This document shows positions 1 through 8,592 of a stretch of 64,000 nucleotides of DNA, piece by piece. The notes below the pieces were generated by a model, which saw nothing but the letters and a program-made list of their open reading frames with translations, ran no database searches and had not been told where the DNA came from. Positions within the stretch are counted from its first letter, which is position 1, and the number at the start of each line of letters is the position of its first letter. Origin of the DNA: G963556115 sp963678205 (GTDB lineage Bacteria > Planctomycetota > SZUA-567). The stretch lies in the NCBI GenBank assembly GCA_963678205.1, contig OY782760.1, positions 3,374,146 through 3,438,145 of the forward strand, read 5' to 3'. Made by a program: the position numbers and the translations under genes.

Positions 1-20
1 ATAACAACACGCTTTAGCAT
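1..20 (-). CDS. 5' end of a leftward gene, cut by window edge
   Basis: The complement reads ATG CTA AAG CGT GTT GTT (MLKRVV...) from position 20 leftwards and leaves the window after six codons. A near-perfect Shine-Dalgarno GGAGGTG lies on the same strand at 26-32, five bases from the ATG, which is why I call a start here although almost no protein is visible. The product cannot be identified. Confidence 0.6.
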
Positions 21-131
21 AGGTACACCTCCAAAATAAAGTAAATAATAAAAAACTCTTCCCAACAAAATGGTTACTAGACAAGAACTATGACTTCCAT
101 TTCAATAGAAACTTTAGAAACACTCCAACAA

Positions 132-151
132 ATGAACACGTGACCAAAATT
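132..151. repeat. 20-base direct repeat, copy 1
   Basis: ATGAACACGTGACCAAAATT, matching copy 2 at 234-253 in 18 of 20 bases. The core of this copy contains the palindrome CACGTG. It lies about 112 bp upstream of the leftward gene's start. Paired 20-mers of this kind often are regulator sites, but that role is inference. Confidence 0.55.
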
Positions 152-160
152 CTATATTTT

Positions 161-190
161 TTTCTCTCCAATAGTACATTCGGAGAGAAA
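161..190. other. Hairpin between the direct repeats
   Basis: TTTCTCTCC (161-169) pairs with GGAGAGAAA (182-190) around a 12-base loop, followed by TTTT on the + strand. It resembles a weak terminator or leader hairpin. No rightward gene ends just before it, so its role is unclear. Confidence 0.35.
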
Positions 191-233
191 TTTTAATGCT
201 GTATATCATAAACAAAAAACACTGAATATAATT

Positions 234-253
234 ATGAACGCGTGACCAACATT
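234..253. repeat. 20-base direct repeat, copy 2
   Basis: ATGAACGCGTGACCAACATT, two substitutions from copy 1 at 132-151, start-to-start spacing 102 bases. The core here is CGCGTG, so the palindrome of copy 1 is broken by one base. Confidence 0.55.
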
Positions 254-452
254 AGGCAAAAAAAAACTGCTTCTTTTGAGTTACTATACCATTAGTTAAC
301 TTATTATGCAAATATTATGCATAAAATAATCATTACTTTTGTTTAAAATAACCTATAAGATTATGATCATTAAGTGGATATAATTTATTTATTTTTTAGA
401 AAAATATCCCCTCATTCTAAATAAGTTATAGTTTTTAGCCAAAATATATTTC

Positions 453-481
453 TTGACAGAAAAATAAGGTGCTAGTAGTAT
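453..481 (+). promoter_or_regulatory. Sigma70-like promoter of the histidine kinase gene
   Basis: A perfect -35 TTGACA (453-458), a 17-base spacer and a -10-like TAGTAT (476-481) lie about 55 bases before the kinase ATG. Consensus spacing and the perfect -35 support it; the -10 matches at four of six positions. Confidence 0.6.
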
Positions 482-536
482 GAAATTATAAATAGACTTT
501 TAGTCAACTATATTTTTTTAATTATTGGAAACAATT

Positions 537-2894
537 ATGGGCAAAAAATCGGAGTATAATCCAGATAAAAATAGCAACCAATTTAATAATTCAGATAACA
601 TCAAATCAAATAACGTTCATTTCTCATTAAATGAATATGAACACATCTTGGACTATATGTTGGATGGTTTTTCAATCCAAGAGCTTATATATAATAACTC
701 AGGAGAGGTTATAGATTACAGATTTTTAAAAGTTAATAATACTTTTGAAAAGATATCTGGATTAAACCGTGAAGATATTGAAGGTAGAATAGGTTCAGAA
801 TTTGCGCCATTTGACCAAACAATACTGTCTAACTTAAATAATGCATCCAGCACAGGCACCCCGCTACGCTTTGAGTACTATAACAAAAATTCTAAAAAAT
901 TTTTCGATATATCATGCTTTTGGCAATCAAAAAGTAAATTCGCGGGAATATTTCGTGATATAACTAAACAAAAAAATTCAGAAAATAAGACAAAAGAATT
1001 CAAAGAACGTTATAGAAAACTGATTGATAGCTTGCCCGAGAAAATATTTATGAAGGATTCTAATTCAAAGTATATTTCCTGCAATATAAACTTTGCAAAC
1101 GATCTTTCTATCAATCCTGATGAAATATTTAATAAATCAGATTTTGATCTTTTCCCACGTGAACTCGCTGAAAAGTATATAGTTGATGACAAGGAAACTA
1201 TCAAGGCTAAAAAACAACGTGAATTTTTAGAGTCTTACAGCATAAATGGTATAAATAAATATGTTCAAACAATAAAGACCCCTATATCCGACAGCAAGGG
1301 GAAAATTACAGGAATTATAGGAATTTTCAAAGATGTCACAGAAGAAAGAAAAGCCCAAGCAGCATTAAAAGAAAGTGAAGAAAAATATCGCTCTCTTGTT
1401 GATAATGCTCCAGAGGCGATATTTGTTATCGACCTCAAGAAAAATGGTGAAATCATTGATGTCAATGAAAAGATGGAGTCACTCTCTGGCATCTCTAAAA
1501 AAGAACTATATGGCAAAACCTTTGAGAGTATCAGTCCAATAAAGCAACCTGAAGGAGATTTTTCTGCATCATTATTAAAATTTTACTATCTAGCTGTTAA
1601 GTCCAACAAAAAAACCGTCTTTTACTGGGATATACTCAATGTTTCAAATAACACTCAAACATCATGCGAAGTACGTCTTGTATCTATAGACACACCCGAT
1701 AATAATCTTATTAGAGGTAGTATTATAGATCTTTCAGAAAGAAAAGATTTAGAATACAAGTTAAAGCACTCAGAGAAACTACAGACAATAGGACAATTAG
1801 CAGGGGGACTTGCCCACGATTTTAACAATCAATTAAGTGGCATTATGGGATATGCAGAACTGCTAATGAAATTCCTTAAAGATGAAACAATGAAGGAATT
1901 TGTTCAAGGAATTATTACAAGTTCAGAACGAGCGGCCAACTTAACCCACCAACTACTAAGCTTTACAAAAAAAGACGCTTCAAATACAAGTTTTGTAGAT
2001 ATACACAAAGTACTAGTAGAAGTTGTCTCACTCCTTTCCCATTCTATAGATAAACGGATAAAAATCACACAGTATTTTAAAGCCACCGAAGCCACAATCA
2101 AAGGTGATGCAACACAACTTCAAAATGCTATATTAAATATTGGCCTCAATGCTAGGGACGCAATGCCATCTGGTGGCAACATTATTATTGAAACAGAAAT
2201 TGTATATTTAGACAAAGATTACTGCGCAAGAAATACAGAAGGGATAAGTCCTGGTAACTACATTAAAATCAATATCTCTGATACAGGCCATGGAATTGAT
2301 AAAGAAACGTGTAAGCATATTTTTGAGCCATTCTTTACTACAAAAGATAAAGGTACTGGAATGGGGCTTGCAAGTGCCAGCACAGCAATTACCAATCATG
2401 GGGGAACAATAAACGTCTACTCAGAAGCTGGACACGGAAGCGTGTTTAGAGTATTCCTACCAACTACAGAAGCCCCACTATCAGGAGAAGCAACCACTGT
2501 AAAGGTCCACCCTAATAATGAAGAAAAAATACTATTAGTTGATGATGAAGCAGTTCTTAGAAAACTCGCAACAAAAATGCTACAAGATCTTGGATATAAA
2601 GTTATAACTTGCAGTAATGGATATGATGCTATCAAATATTATAGCACCGATTGGAAAAACATTGATCTGGTAATCCTTGATATGATCATGCCAAAGATTA
2701 ACGGAAATGATACCTACAAAGCTTTGAAAGCTATAAACCCAAATATCAAAGCAATTTTATCATCAGGATATAGTATGAATGAAGAAGCTTTTGAAGTTAT
2801 GAGACAAGGTGTCATGGATTTTATCGAGAAACCTTATCGGCAAAATCAGCTTGCAAATAAAATCTACAAAGTATTGAACATTATACAAAATTAA
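537..2894 (+). CDS. PAS-domain hybrid sensor histidine kinase with receiver
   Basis: Soluble sensor kinase of 785 residues with no membrane segment or signal peptide, so it should sense a cytoplasmic cue. Order: three PAS-like domains (about 30-145, 160-270, 280-405), a HisKA helix with the phospho-accepting His in GLAHDFNN (residue 427), an HATPase domain with N box (NARDAMPSGG) and glycine boxes (DTGHGI, GTGMGLA), and a C-terminal receiver whose acceptor Asp lies in LVILDMIMP (residue 715). Receiver Lys is in EKPY near the end. A TTG lies four codons upstream at 525, but GGAA six bases before the ATG at 537 favours the ATG. No response-regulator gene is adjacent; the next gene is gltS, 73 bases on. 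The signal is not identifiable. Confidence 0.9.
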   Translation: MGKKSEYNPDKNSNQFNNSDNIKSNNVHFSLNEYEHILDYMLDGFSIQELIYNNSGEVIDYRFLKVNNTFEKISGLNREDIEGRIGSEFAPFDQTILSNLNNASSTGTPLRFEYYNKNSKKFFDISCFWQSKSKFAGIFRDITKQKNSENKTKEFKERYRKLIDSLPEKIFMKDSNSKYISCNINFANDLSINPDEIFNKSDFDLFPRELAEKYIVDDKETIKAKKQREFLESYSINGINKYVQTIKTPISDSKGKITGIIGIFKDVTEERKAQAALKESEEKYRSLVDNAPEAIFVIDLKKNGEIIDVNEKMESLSGISKKELYGKTFESISPIKQPEGDFSASLLKFYYLAVKSNKKTVFYWDILNVSNNTQTSCEVRLVSIDTPDNNLIRGSIIDLSERKDLEYKLKHSEKLQTIGQLAGGLAHDFNNQLSGIMGYAELLMKFLKDETMKEFVQGIITSSERAANLTHQLLSFTKKDASNTSFVDIHKVLVEVVSLLSHSIDKRIKITQYFKATEATIKGDATQLQNAILNIGLNARDAMPSGGNIIIETEIVYLDKDYCARNTEGISPGNYIKINISDTGHGIDKETCKHIFEPFFTTKDKGTGMGLASASTAITNHGGTINVYSEAGHGSVFRVFLPTTEAPLSGEATTVKVHPNNEEKILLVDDEAVLRKLATKMLQDLGYKVITCSNGYDAIKYYSTDWKNIDLVILDMIMPKINGNDTYKALKAINPNIKAILSSGYSMNEEAFEVMRQGVMDFIEKPYRQNQLANKIYKVLNIIQN

Positions 2895-2967
2895 TTTTCT
2901 TTATAATGAACAAGAATACCACAAAAACACGTTAGATAGTTAAAGGTACTGAATAAAGGATACAATC

Positions 2968-4242
2968 ATGCTGAATGAAATAATCTCAGTGATAAAAGAA
3001 ATTTTTTCCCATAGATCCTGGGATTTCGATAGCCTTACCAGTATACTCCTAGCGATAATTATTCTCTATTTAGGTAAGATACTTACAACAAAAATTGCTT
3101 TTTTGAGTCGGCTAAATCTTCCTGACCCTGTAGTTGGTGGTGTAGCATTCTCTATACTTTCACTAGTAATATACTTATTAACAGATACTAAAATGAACTT
3201 CGAAACATCAGCTGGGGATTATTTGATGCTTACTTTTTTTGCAACAGTAGGCCTCAACGCCAACCTCCGCCTTCTCAAACGCGGTGGCAAAGGTTTAATT
3301 ATTTTTCTAGGAATTTGTTTTATTTTTCTAATTATTCAGGATTTTATTGGAGTTGGTCTTGCAGAGGTATTAGGGCTTGATCCACGTATTGGGCTTCTAT
3401 CTGGCTCGGTTACTCTTACCGGTGGACACGGCACAGGAAAAGTATACGGAGACATGTTTGCTGCAGCCCACACACCTGTGACTGGAGCAGTTGAAATGGC
3501 GATGGCATGCGCAACATTTGGGCTCATTCTAGGCGGAATCATAGGAAGTCCAGTATCAAAATTTCTCATTAATAAATGCAAACTCGAACCTTCAGCACCA
3601 GAGACAAAAGAATCTACTGCACTTAAGTTTCATTCAAGACGCTATCTTGATACAGAGACGGTCTGTACAAACACAATGTTAAAGTCCATATTATTAGTTA
3701 CAATATGTATTATACTTGGCGGTCCTATTGTAGATATTATCAGTGGAAAGAACTTTATTCTTCCAAGTTTTGTAGGCTGTCTCTTTGTTGGTATTATATT
3801 ATGTAATACCCTATCACTAAAATCTGATAAACACATCAACGAAGAAACATTAACAATAATAGGTAATGTATCACTTGCAATATTTCTCGCGATGGCAATG
3901 ATGAAAATTCATCTTTGGGAGTTAGCTCCTCTTGCAGGTTCCTTATCCATTATAATGATATTCCAAACAATATTTGTTATATTTTTTGCAGCAACGGCTT
4001 CATTTATAGTTATGGGTAGAGATTATGATTCTGCTATAATAGCTGGAGGTCTTTGCGGATTTGGTTTGGGGAGCACCCCTACTGCAATTGCAAACATGGA
4101 CAGCATTGTCAAAAAATTCGGCCCTGCACCCAGGGCATTCCTTATAGTTCCTTTAGTAGGAGCATTTTCCCTTGATATTATTAATGCAATAGTAATACAA
4201 TGCTACCTCGCCTTACCATGGATAAAGTCATTAATGAACTAA
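2968..4242 (+). CDS. gltS: Sodium/glutamate symporter GltS
   Basis: Inner-membrane Na+-coupled glutamate importer, 424 residues with roughly ten hydrophobic segments. Family signatures are visible: PDPVVGGVAF near residue 52, the re-entrant-loop motif TLTGGHGTGK near 150 and a second GFGLGSTPTAIANM near 370, giving the inverted-repeat layout of the family. Length is close to the usual 400 residues. An AAAGG ribosome site lies eight bases before the ATG. It follows the kinase in the same direction and may be co-transcribed. Its stop codon overlaps the stop of the opposing MFS gene. A glutamate decarboxylase is in the window (57.5 kb), but far away. Confidence 0.93.
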   Translation: MLNEIISVIKEIFSHRSWDFDSLTSILLAIIILYLGKILTTKIAFLSRLNLPDPVVGGVAFSILSLVIYLLTDTKMNFETSAGDYLMLTFFATVGLNANLRLLKRGGKGLIIFLGICFIFLIIQDFIGVGLAEVLGLDPRIGLLSGSVTLTGGHGTGKVYGDMFAAAHTPVTGAVEMAMACATFGLILGGIIGSPVSKFLINKCKLEPSAPETKESTALKFHSRRYLDTETVCTNTMLKSILLVTICIILGGPIVDIISGKNFILPSFVGCLFVGIILCNTLSLKSDKHINEETLTIIGNVSLAIFLAMAMMKIHLWELAPLAGSLSIIMIFQTIFVIFFAATASFIVMGRDYDSAIIAGGLCGFGLGSTPTAIANMDSIVKKFGPAPRAFLIVPLVGAFSLDIINAIVIQCYLALPWIKSLMN

Positions 4243-5465
4243 ATCTTGCCTTCTAGCTCTACTAATTTAATTTTTGAATTGGTAAAGAGTAAAATAAGAA
4301 TACAGAGCAAATAATTTACCGGAACTAAATAATATACAGGTGTCAAGCTGTCATATGCGGTTGCAATAAGACCTGTAATCCATGAAGAAACAGAGTAAGC
4401 GCCAATACCTGCAATTGTAAGAAGAATCAATACCACCGTTTTATCAAGTTCCGGCAATTGGTCAACACTATAACTCTGTATACAAGGCCATAGCGGTGCT
4501 GCTGCAAGCCCTACTAGAAACAGCATAATATAAAAAACAGATAGAGTCTCAATAAAAGGGAACGTTGCTGTTACAATTGTTGCAGCAAGTCCATACACCA
4601 GAATAAATCCTTTAATTTTTTCCTGCTTTACAAAATACCCACTGACAAACCTTGAAATAATCATACCTACAGCAAAGCAAGCGACTGCAAAGCCACCAGC
4701 AGCAGGAGTCGCCTTAAAATCAAGCTGAACATAACTTGCTGTCCACAAGCCTATTATAAGCTCTGAACTTGTAGTCAATGAAATAATACAAACAAATTTC
4801 CAAAATCGTAAAGTCTTTATTACAACCATATTCATTCTAGCTGTATCTTTATAGTTAATAATTTCTAATCTTTCTGGAAACTTCTGGCCTTTTTTATAAG
4901 CCAGCAACATAATTATAATTGGTAAAATTACAGACAAACTTCCTATTAATACCACACACCTCCAGGAATAACCCACTCTAAAAAGAAATCCTGCAAGCAG
5001 TACTGTTAGGAGCATACCACCAGACCAGAAAGAATTAACAATTGTAATATACTTTCCTGAATCATCTTCATGGAGATCATGAGACATGGTTGGGACGAGA
5101 CAGATAAGCAAATTTCCCCCAGCACCAGCTATCATCATAAAGGCCACAAATAAAAGATATGAATCCGCAAAAAACAGTGAAAAAAAGCCAATAAATAAAA
5201 GTACTAAGCTAACTGTATAGCTAAGTCGCTTACCATATTTATTTGCAATAAATGAGCCTGAAATCATCGCAAGAACCCCTGTAATACCTGCGAATAACTG
5301 GATAAGTCCTCCATCAGCGAACCCACCTTTCGATAAAGGGAACCCTAAATCATTCGAGACTGCAAGGAGTATTACGGGTATAAGCTGTAGCGTAAATGCG
5401 ACAGCAAAGAATCCGAAAAACAAAGCCCAATCATAACATCCAAGAGTCAATCTGCGATAACTCAT
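4239..5465 (-). CDS. MFS transporter (first of two paralogues)
   Basis: Predicted 12-segment major facilitator permease, 408 residues. The N-terminus YDWALFFGFF and the conserved blocks in the first half closely match the neighbouring 406-residue MFS protein, so the two are tandem paralogues. I chose the ATG at 5465, which has AAAGG five bases upstream, over an in-frame ATG eleven codons earlier without a ribosome site. Substrate cannot be read from sequence. The neighbouring beta-helix protein could suggest a carbohydrate breakdown product, but this is weak. The final codons overlap the stop of gltS, so the two convergent genes have no room for a terminator between them. Confidence 0.85.
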   Translation of the reverse strand: MSYRRLTLGCYDWALFFGFFAVAFTLQLIPVILLAVSNDLGFPLSKGGFADGGLIQLFAGITGVLAMISGSFIANKYGKRLSYTVSLVLLFIGFFSLFFADSYLLFVAFMMIAGAGGNLLICLVPTMSHDLHEDDSGKYITIVNSFWSGGMLLTVLLAGFLFRVGYSWRCVVLIGSLSVILPIIIMLLAYKKGQKFPERLEIINYKDTARMNMVVIKTLRFWKFVCIISLTTSSELIIGLWTASYVQLDFKATPAAGGFAVACFAVGMIISRFVSGYFVKQEKIKGFILVYGLAATIVTATFPFIETLSVFYIMLFLVGLAAAPLWPCIQSYSVDQLPELDKTVVLILLTIAGIGAYSVSSWITGLIATAYDSLTPVYYLVPVNYLLCILILLFTNSKIKLVELEGKI

Positions 5466-5602
5466 AGTTACCTTTCGTAAAGTTGAGTCACATAACACAA
5501 ATTAGTTACAATCAACTGAAATAAATTAATATTATTTGAAACCCAGTAGTAATCACACTAAATTATAATTTATAATCATATGACTTAGCACACCATAAAA
5601 TA

Positions 5603-6823
5603 TCATAATGCTAACTTCTTCTTTCTCCTTGAAAAAATATTGATGTCAGAATTCACTACAGCTATAATTATTAAGAATAATAAATAGTTTATAGGAGCAA
5701 TATAATATACAATGTGTAGATCTCCATAATAAGAGATCAAAAATCCAGCAAACCATGAAAAGAATGAATAGCCTATGAAACCAGATACTGAAAGCAGCAT
5801 TAGAAGTACAGTCTTATCTTCACCTCTAAGCTGCTCGATAAGATAACTTTGGACATACGGACAGAATGGTGCTGCACCAATACCGCACATAAAAAATATA
5901 ACATAAAAGAATGTGAGAGAACCAGCAAAAGGCAGTATAAATGTAACTAATGCTGCATAACAGGCAACCCCCATCAAAAAGCTCTTTATTTTATTTTGCT
6001 TCGCAATATAACCACTGCAGAATCTTGATATGATCATTCCAACAGAAAAACAAGCTGCAGCAATTCCTCCTGCCTTTACAGAACCCCCTAAATTCACTTG
6101 AACATAACTTGCAGTCCAAGTCTGTAATGACATTTCTGCCCCTGAAACCAACCCATTAAGAACCACAAATTTCCAGAACATATTATTCTTTATGATTTTA
6201 ATCTTCTTCTGGATGACTGCACCTATACTAAGTACTTCACTCCTGACCGAAAACACATTGTTTCGACAGTTTGGTATAAGAACAATAATAACAGGAATAA
6301 TTATCGCTGAAGAAGCAAAGAGTAAAATTATACGCCATGACCATCCGGCACTGAGAAGGTACCCTGTTAATAAAACCGTTATAAGTACACCAGTAGACCA
6401 ACAAGAATTTGCTAGTGAGATGTATTTACCAGATTCATTTGAATGCAAATCATGCATAATTGAAGGTGATAAACAAGTCACAATACTTCCAGCGGCACTC
6501 GCGATCATAATCGCGCATACATAAAAAAAGTATGACTCCGCAAAAGACAGTAAAACCAAACCCACCAGCACAACAACAAGTGACAGAATAAATGTTCTCT
6601 TTATACCGATCTTATTCGCAATAAATCCTGACGCTATTATAGCGATAATAGACATCATTCCATTATACATCTGAACCTTACCATAATCTGCTAGAGAAAA
6701 CCCAAGTTCCAGCGATACTGGCAACAAGATTATTGGTAACAACAAAAATGCAAATGCATGAAAAAATAGCGATAAAAAAACAGCCCAGTCATACTGTCCA
6801 AACTGCAATTTATTTTTTAACAT
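5603..6823 (-). CDS. MFS transporter (second paralogue)
   Basis: Twelve-segment major facilitator permease of 406 residues, sharing with the gene at 4239-5465 the YDWA start, the SGFIANK loop between segments 2 and 3, the HDLH.ESGKYI block near residue 125 and the GM.ISRF.SGY block in the second half. The two are separated by about 137 bases, probably one unit reading leftward. Residue differences are spread along the whole length, so this is an old duplication and not an assembly artefact. Substrate unknown. A hairpin terminator lies just upstream (6856-6886), separating it from the beta-helix gene. Confidence 0.85.
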   Translation of the reverse strand: MLKNKLQFGQYDWAVFLSLFFHAFAFLLLPIILLPVSLELGFSLADYGKVQMYNGMMSIIAIIASGFIANKIGIKRTFILSLVVVLVGLVLLSFAESYFFYVCAIMIASAAGSIVTCLSPSIMHDLHSNESGKYISLANSCWSTGVLITVLLTGYLLSAGWSWRIILLFASSAIIIPVIIVLIPNCRNNVFSVRSEVLSIGAVIQKKIKIIKNNMFWKFVVLNGLVSGAEMSLQTWTASYVQVNLGGSVKAGGIAAACFSVGMIISRFCSGYIAKQNKIKSFLMGVACYAALVTFILPFAGSLTFFYVIFFMCGIGAAPFCPYVQSYLIEQLRGEDKTVLLMLLSVSGFIGYSFFSWFAGFLISYYGDLHIVYYIAPINYLLFLIIIAVVNSDINIFSRRKKKLAL

Positions 6824-6855
6824 ACCTGCGTCCTCACAGAAAGCAAGAAAACAAA

Positions 6856-6886
6856 AAACTCACACCGAGCACTTCGGTCTGAGTTT
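6856..6886 (-). terminator. Terminator after the beta-helix gene
   Basis: On the minus strand AAACTCAGACCG pairs with CGGTGTGAGTTT with one mismatch and is followed by a T-rich tail. It lies downstream of the gene at 7020-8441 and upstream of the second MFS gene. Confidence 0.7.
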
Positions 6887-7019
6887 AAATTGATTGCAGA
6901 TTATGCAATAAAACTGGAAGTAATTCAATCTAAAAATTCACATATATTAAAATATACGCAAGATAACAATAGTTAACATTTTGCGAACAGAGATCAAGCA
7001 TACAAACATAATCACTGTA

Positions 7020-8441
7020 TCAATAAGGATTTATAATTTTATCCCATCTTGCATCAAATCTTTTCAGCAAAGTATCAACATCAGCTCTTCCCATAAGAGT
7101 TACGTTATTTTTCTGCAAAACTTTTTCATCAAGACGATACGCCATAGCCTGATTATTTATAACACTACAATTGACCGGCGCAGTTCCAGATTTACTCTGT
7201 AGCAGTGCAATCCATGGGGGTCCTTCTTTTGCGTTATAGTGCCTTGGAAGTACAGTATTATTCTCTACAATTGAATCCATGGCGCCATAAAGCGAAATAC
7301 CATGCCAAGTGTCACTAATTACGGTGTTCCCTACAATCTCCCAATTTTCAAATGGCCCATCAAAACAGCCTATTCCTTGAAAAGATCCAGAATACTTGGA
7401 TTGACTAACTGTGTCCTGTATAAATGAATTCCCTTTGATAATTACATTTTTATATACTTTCTTACCCTCAGTAAGAAATGATTGAAAGCCATCATCATGA
7501 TTATCATCAACGTTCAAACTATTCAGAACATAGTTGCTCTCAAATACCAATTCTGACCCATTTCCTCTCAAGCCATCAACGCAAAAATTCTTAACTATGT
7601 TATCTTTTACTACTGCTTTATCCCCAGTCACCGAAATTCCAAGAGCAACATTTGTAATCCGACACCCTCTAACGACAGAATTATCAGCTTTTATAATGAT
7701 CCCTGAAAAAGTCTTTTTCTTCCAGTCTTTCTTAGTCCAGGTATAAGACTTACCTTTGGATCTCAATATGCAACTATTTATTATAATGTTTGCAGATTCA
7801 CCAAAATGCTTATGAGATGAAAAATCAATTATAGCGCTAGGCTTATTACTGCCAGAGCCCTCACACTCAAACTCCAGATCACTAATAAAAAAATAACTCG
7901 AGCTCAGTAGCTCTAGAGAAGAAAGCACAGGAAAAGAATCAAGACCGGCTTTAATAGTCAGAAACTGCCCCTCTTCCATATAAAAACCGCCTTTACCTGT
8001 AGTTACGGTTCCGTGATTACCAGTAAGAAGTATTAAAGCATCACCTCCACGTACAGGAGCTTTTGGATTGACAATAATTTTTTTACCACCATTTGTATAG
8101 GGAAGCTTCTCATATTTATAATGTTGAATAAGATTATTTGAAAATACTTCTTGAAGTGTTCTCCACGGACGTTCTTTACTTCCGTCATTTGTCATTGAAC
8201 CATTAACTGGATCAACATAAAATGTCTTTCCAGTAACAGGAGGACAATATTTATCCCTGGCATACAATGATGCAGGAAACTCAAATTTATCATTCCAGCT
8301 GTACATTTCTTCTCTAAGTTGATCTTTTATATTCAAAGTATTTTCAGGTGAAGTAGAATAATCATCATCCCAAGAGAGAATAAACATACTGCAATAATAC
8401 AGAACGCCGCTGAACAAAATAAAAATAAATACATTTTTCAT
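7020..8441 (-). CDS. Exported right-handed parallel beta-helix protein
   Basis: 473 residues starting MKNVFIFILFSGVLYY, a hydrophobic leader that should send it across the inner membrane; the Cys right after it is not in a clean lipobox. After about residue 60 comes FYVDPVNGSMTNDGS..PW.T, the entry typical of the DUF1565/pectate-lyase-like beta-helix families. Repeated short strands with Asn, Gly and Val follow (VRGCRITN, VKDNIVKN, FESNYVLN, IKGNSFIQ, IVGNTVIS, VENNTVLP), about 22-25 residues apart. Such proteins bind or cleave polysaccharides; no family-specific catalytic residues are clear to me. An ATG 18 codons upstream exists, but AGGG lies before the one chosen. Confidence 0.8.
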   Translation of the reverse strand: MKNVFIFILFSGVLYYCSMFILSWDDDYSTSPENTLNIKDQLREEMYSWNDKFEFPASLYARDKYCPPVTGKTFYVDPVNGSMTNDGSKERPWRTLQEVFSNNLIQHYKYEKLPYTNGGKKIIVNPKAPVRGGDALILLTGNHGTVTTGKGGFYMEEGQFLTIKAGLDSFPVLSSLELLSSSYFFISDLEFECEGSGSNKPSAIIDFSSHKHFGESANIIINSCILRSKGKSYTWTKKDWKKKTFSGIIIKADNSVVRGCRITNVALGISVTGDKAVVKDNIVKNFCVDGLRGNGSELVFESNYVLNSLNVDDNHDDGFQSFLTEGKKVYKNVIIKGNSFIQDTVSQSKYSGSFQGIGCFDGPFENWEIVGNTVISDTWHGISLYGAMDSIVENNTVLPRHYNAKEGPPWIALLQSKSGTAPVNCSVINNQAMAYRLDEKVLQKNNVTLMGRADVDTLLKRFDARWDKIINPY

Positions 8442-8532
8442 AACACACCCTAATTTTATAATTAGACACTGTATTATTGTCTCAGTAATTAGCATTTATG
8501 TCAACCTTGATAATAGCTCTTAATGAAGATAT

Positions 8533-8571
8533 ATAATAAAATGCACCTTCGCGCCAAAGCAAGAAGGTGCA
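8533..8571 (-). terminator. Terminator of putP
   Basis: Minus strand TGCACCTTC pairs with GAAGGTGCA around a 12-base loop, followed by TTTTATTAT. It lies 22-60 bases past the putP stop. Confidence 0.8.
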
Positions 8572-8592
8572 AGAAATATAAGAACAACCTAT

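Larger units (their letters stand above)
21..536. other. Intergenic regulatory gap, 516 bp
   Basis: AT-rich gap between a leftward gene and the histidine kinase. It holds the leftward gene's ribosome site, two copies of a 20-base direct repeat, a 9-bp stem hairpin and a sigma70-like promoter facing right, each listed separately. I see no further coding sequence. Confidence 0.6.

Noticed and set aside
6192..6524. A 110-residue plus-strand frame inside the second MFS gene
   Set aside because: Antisense shadow of a transporter gene; composition and lack of start signals give no support.
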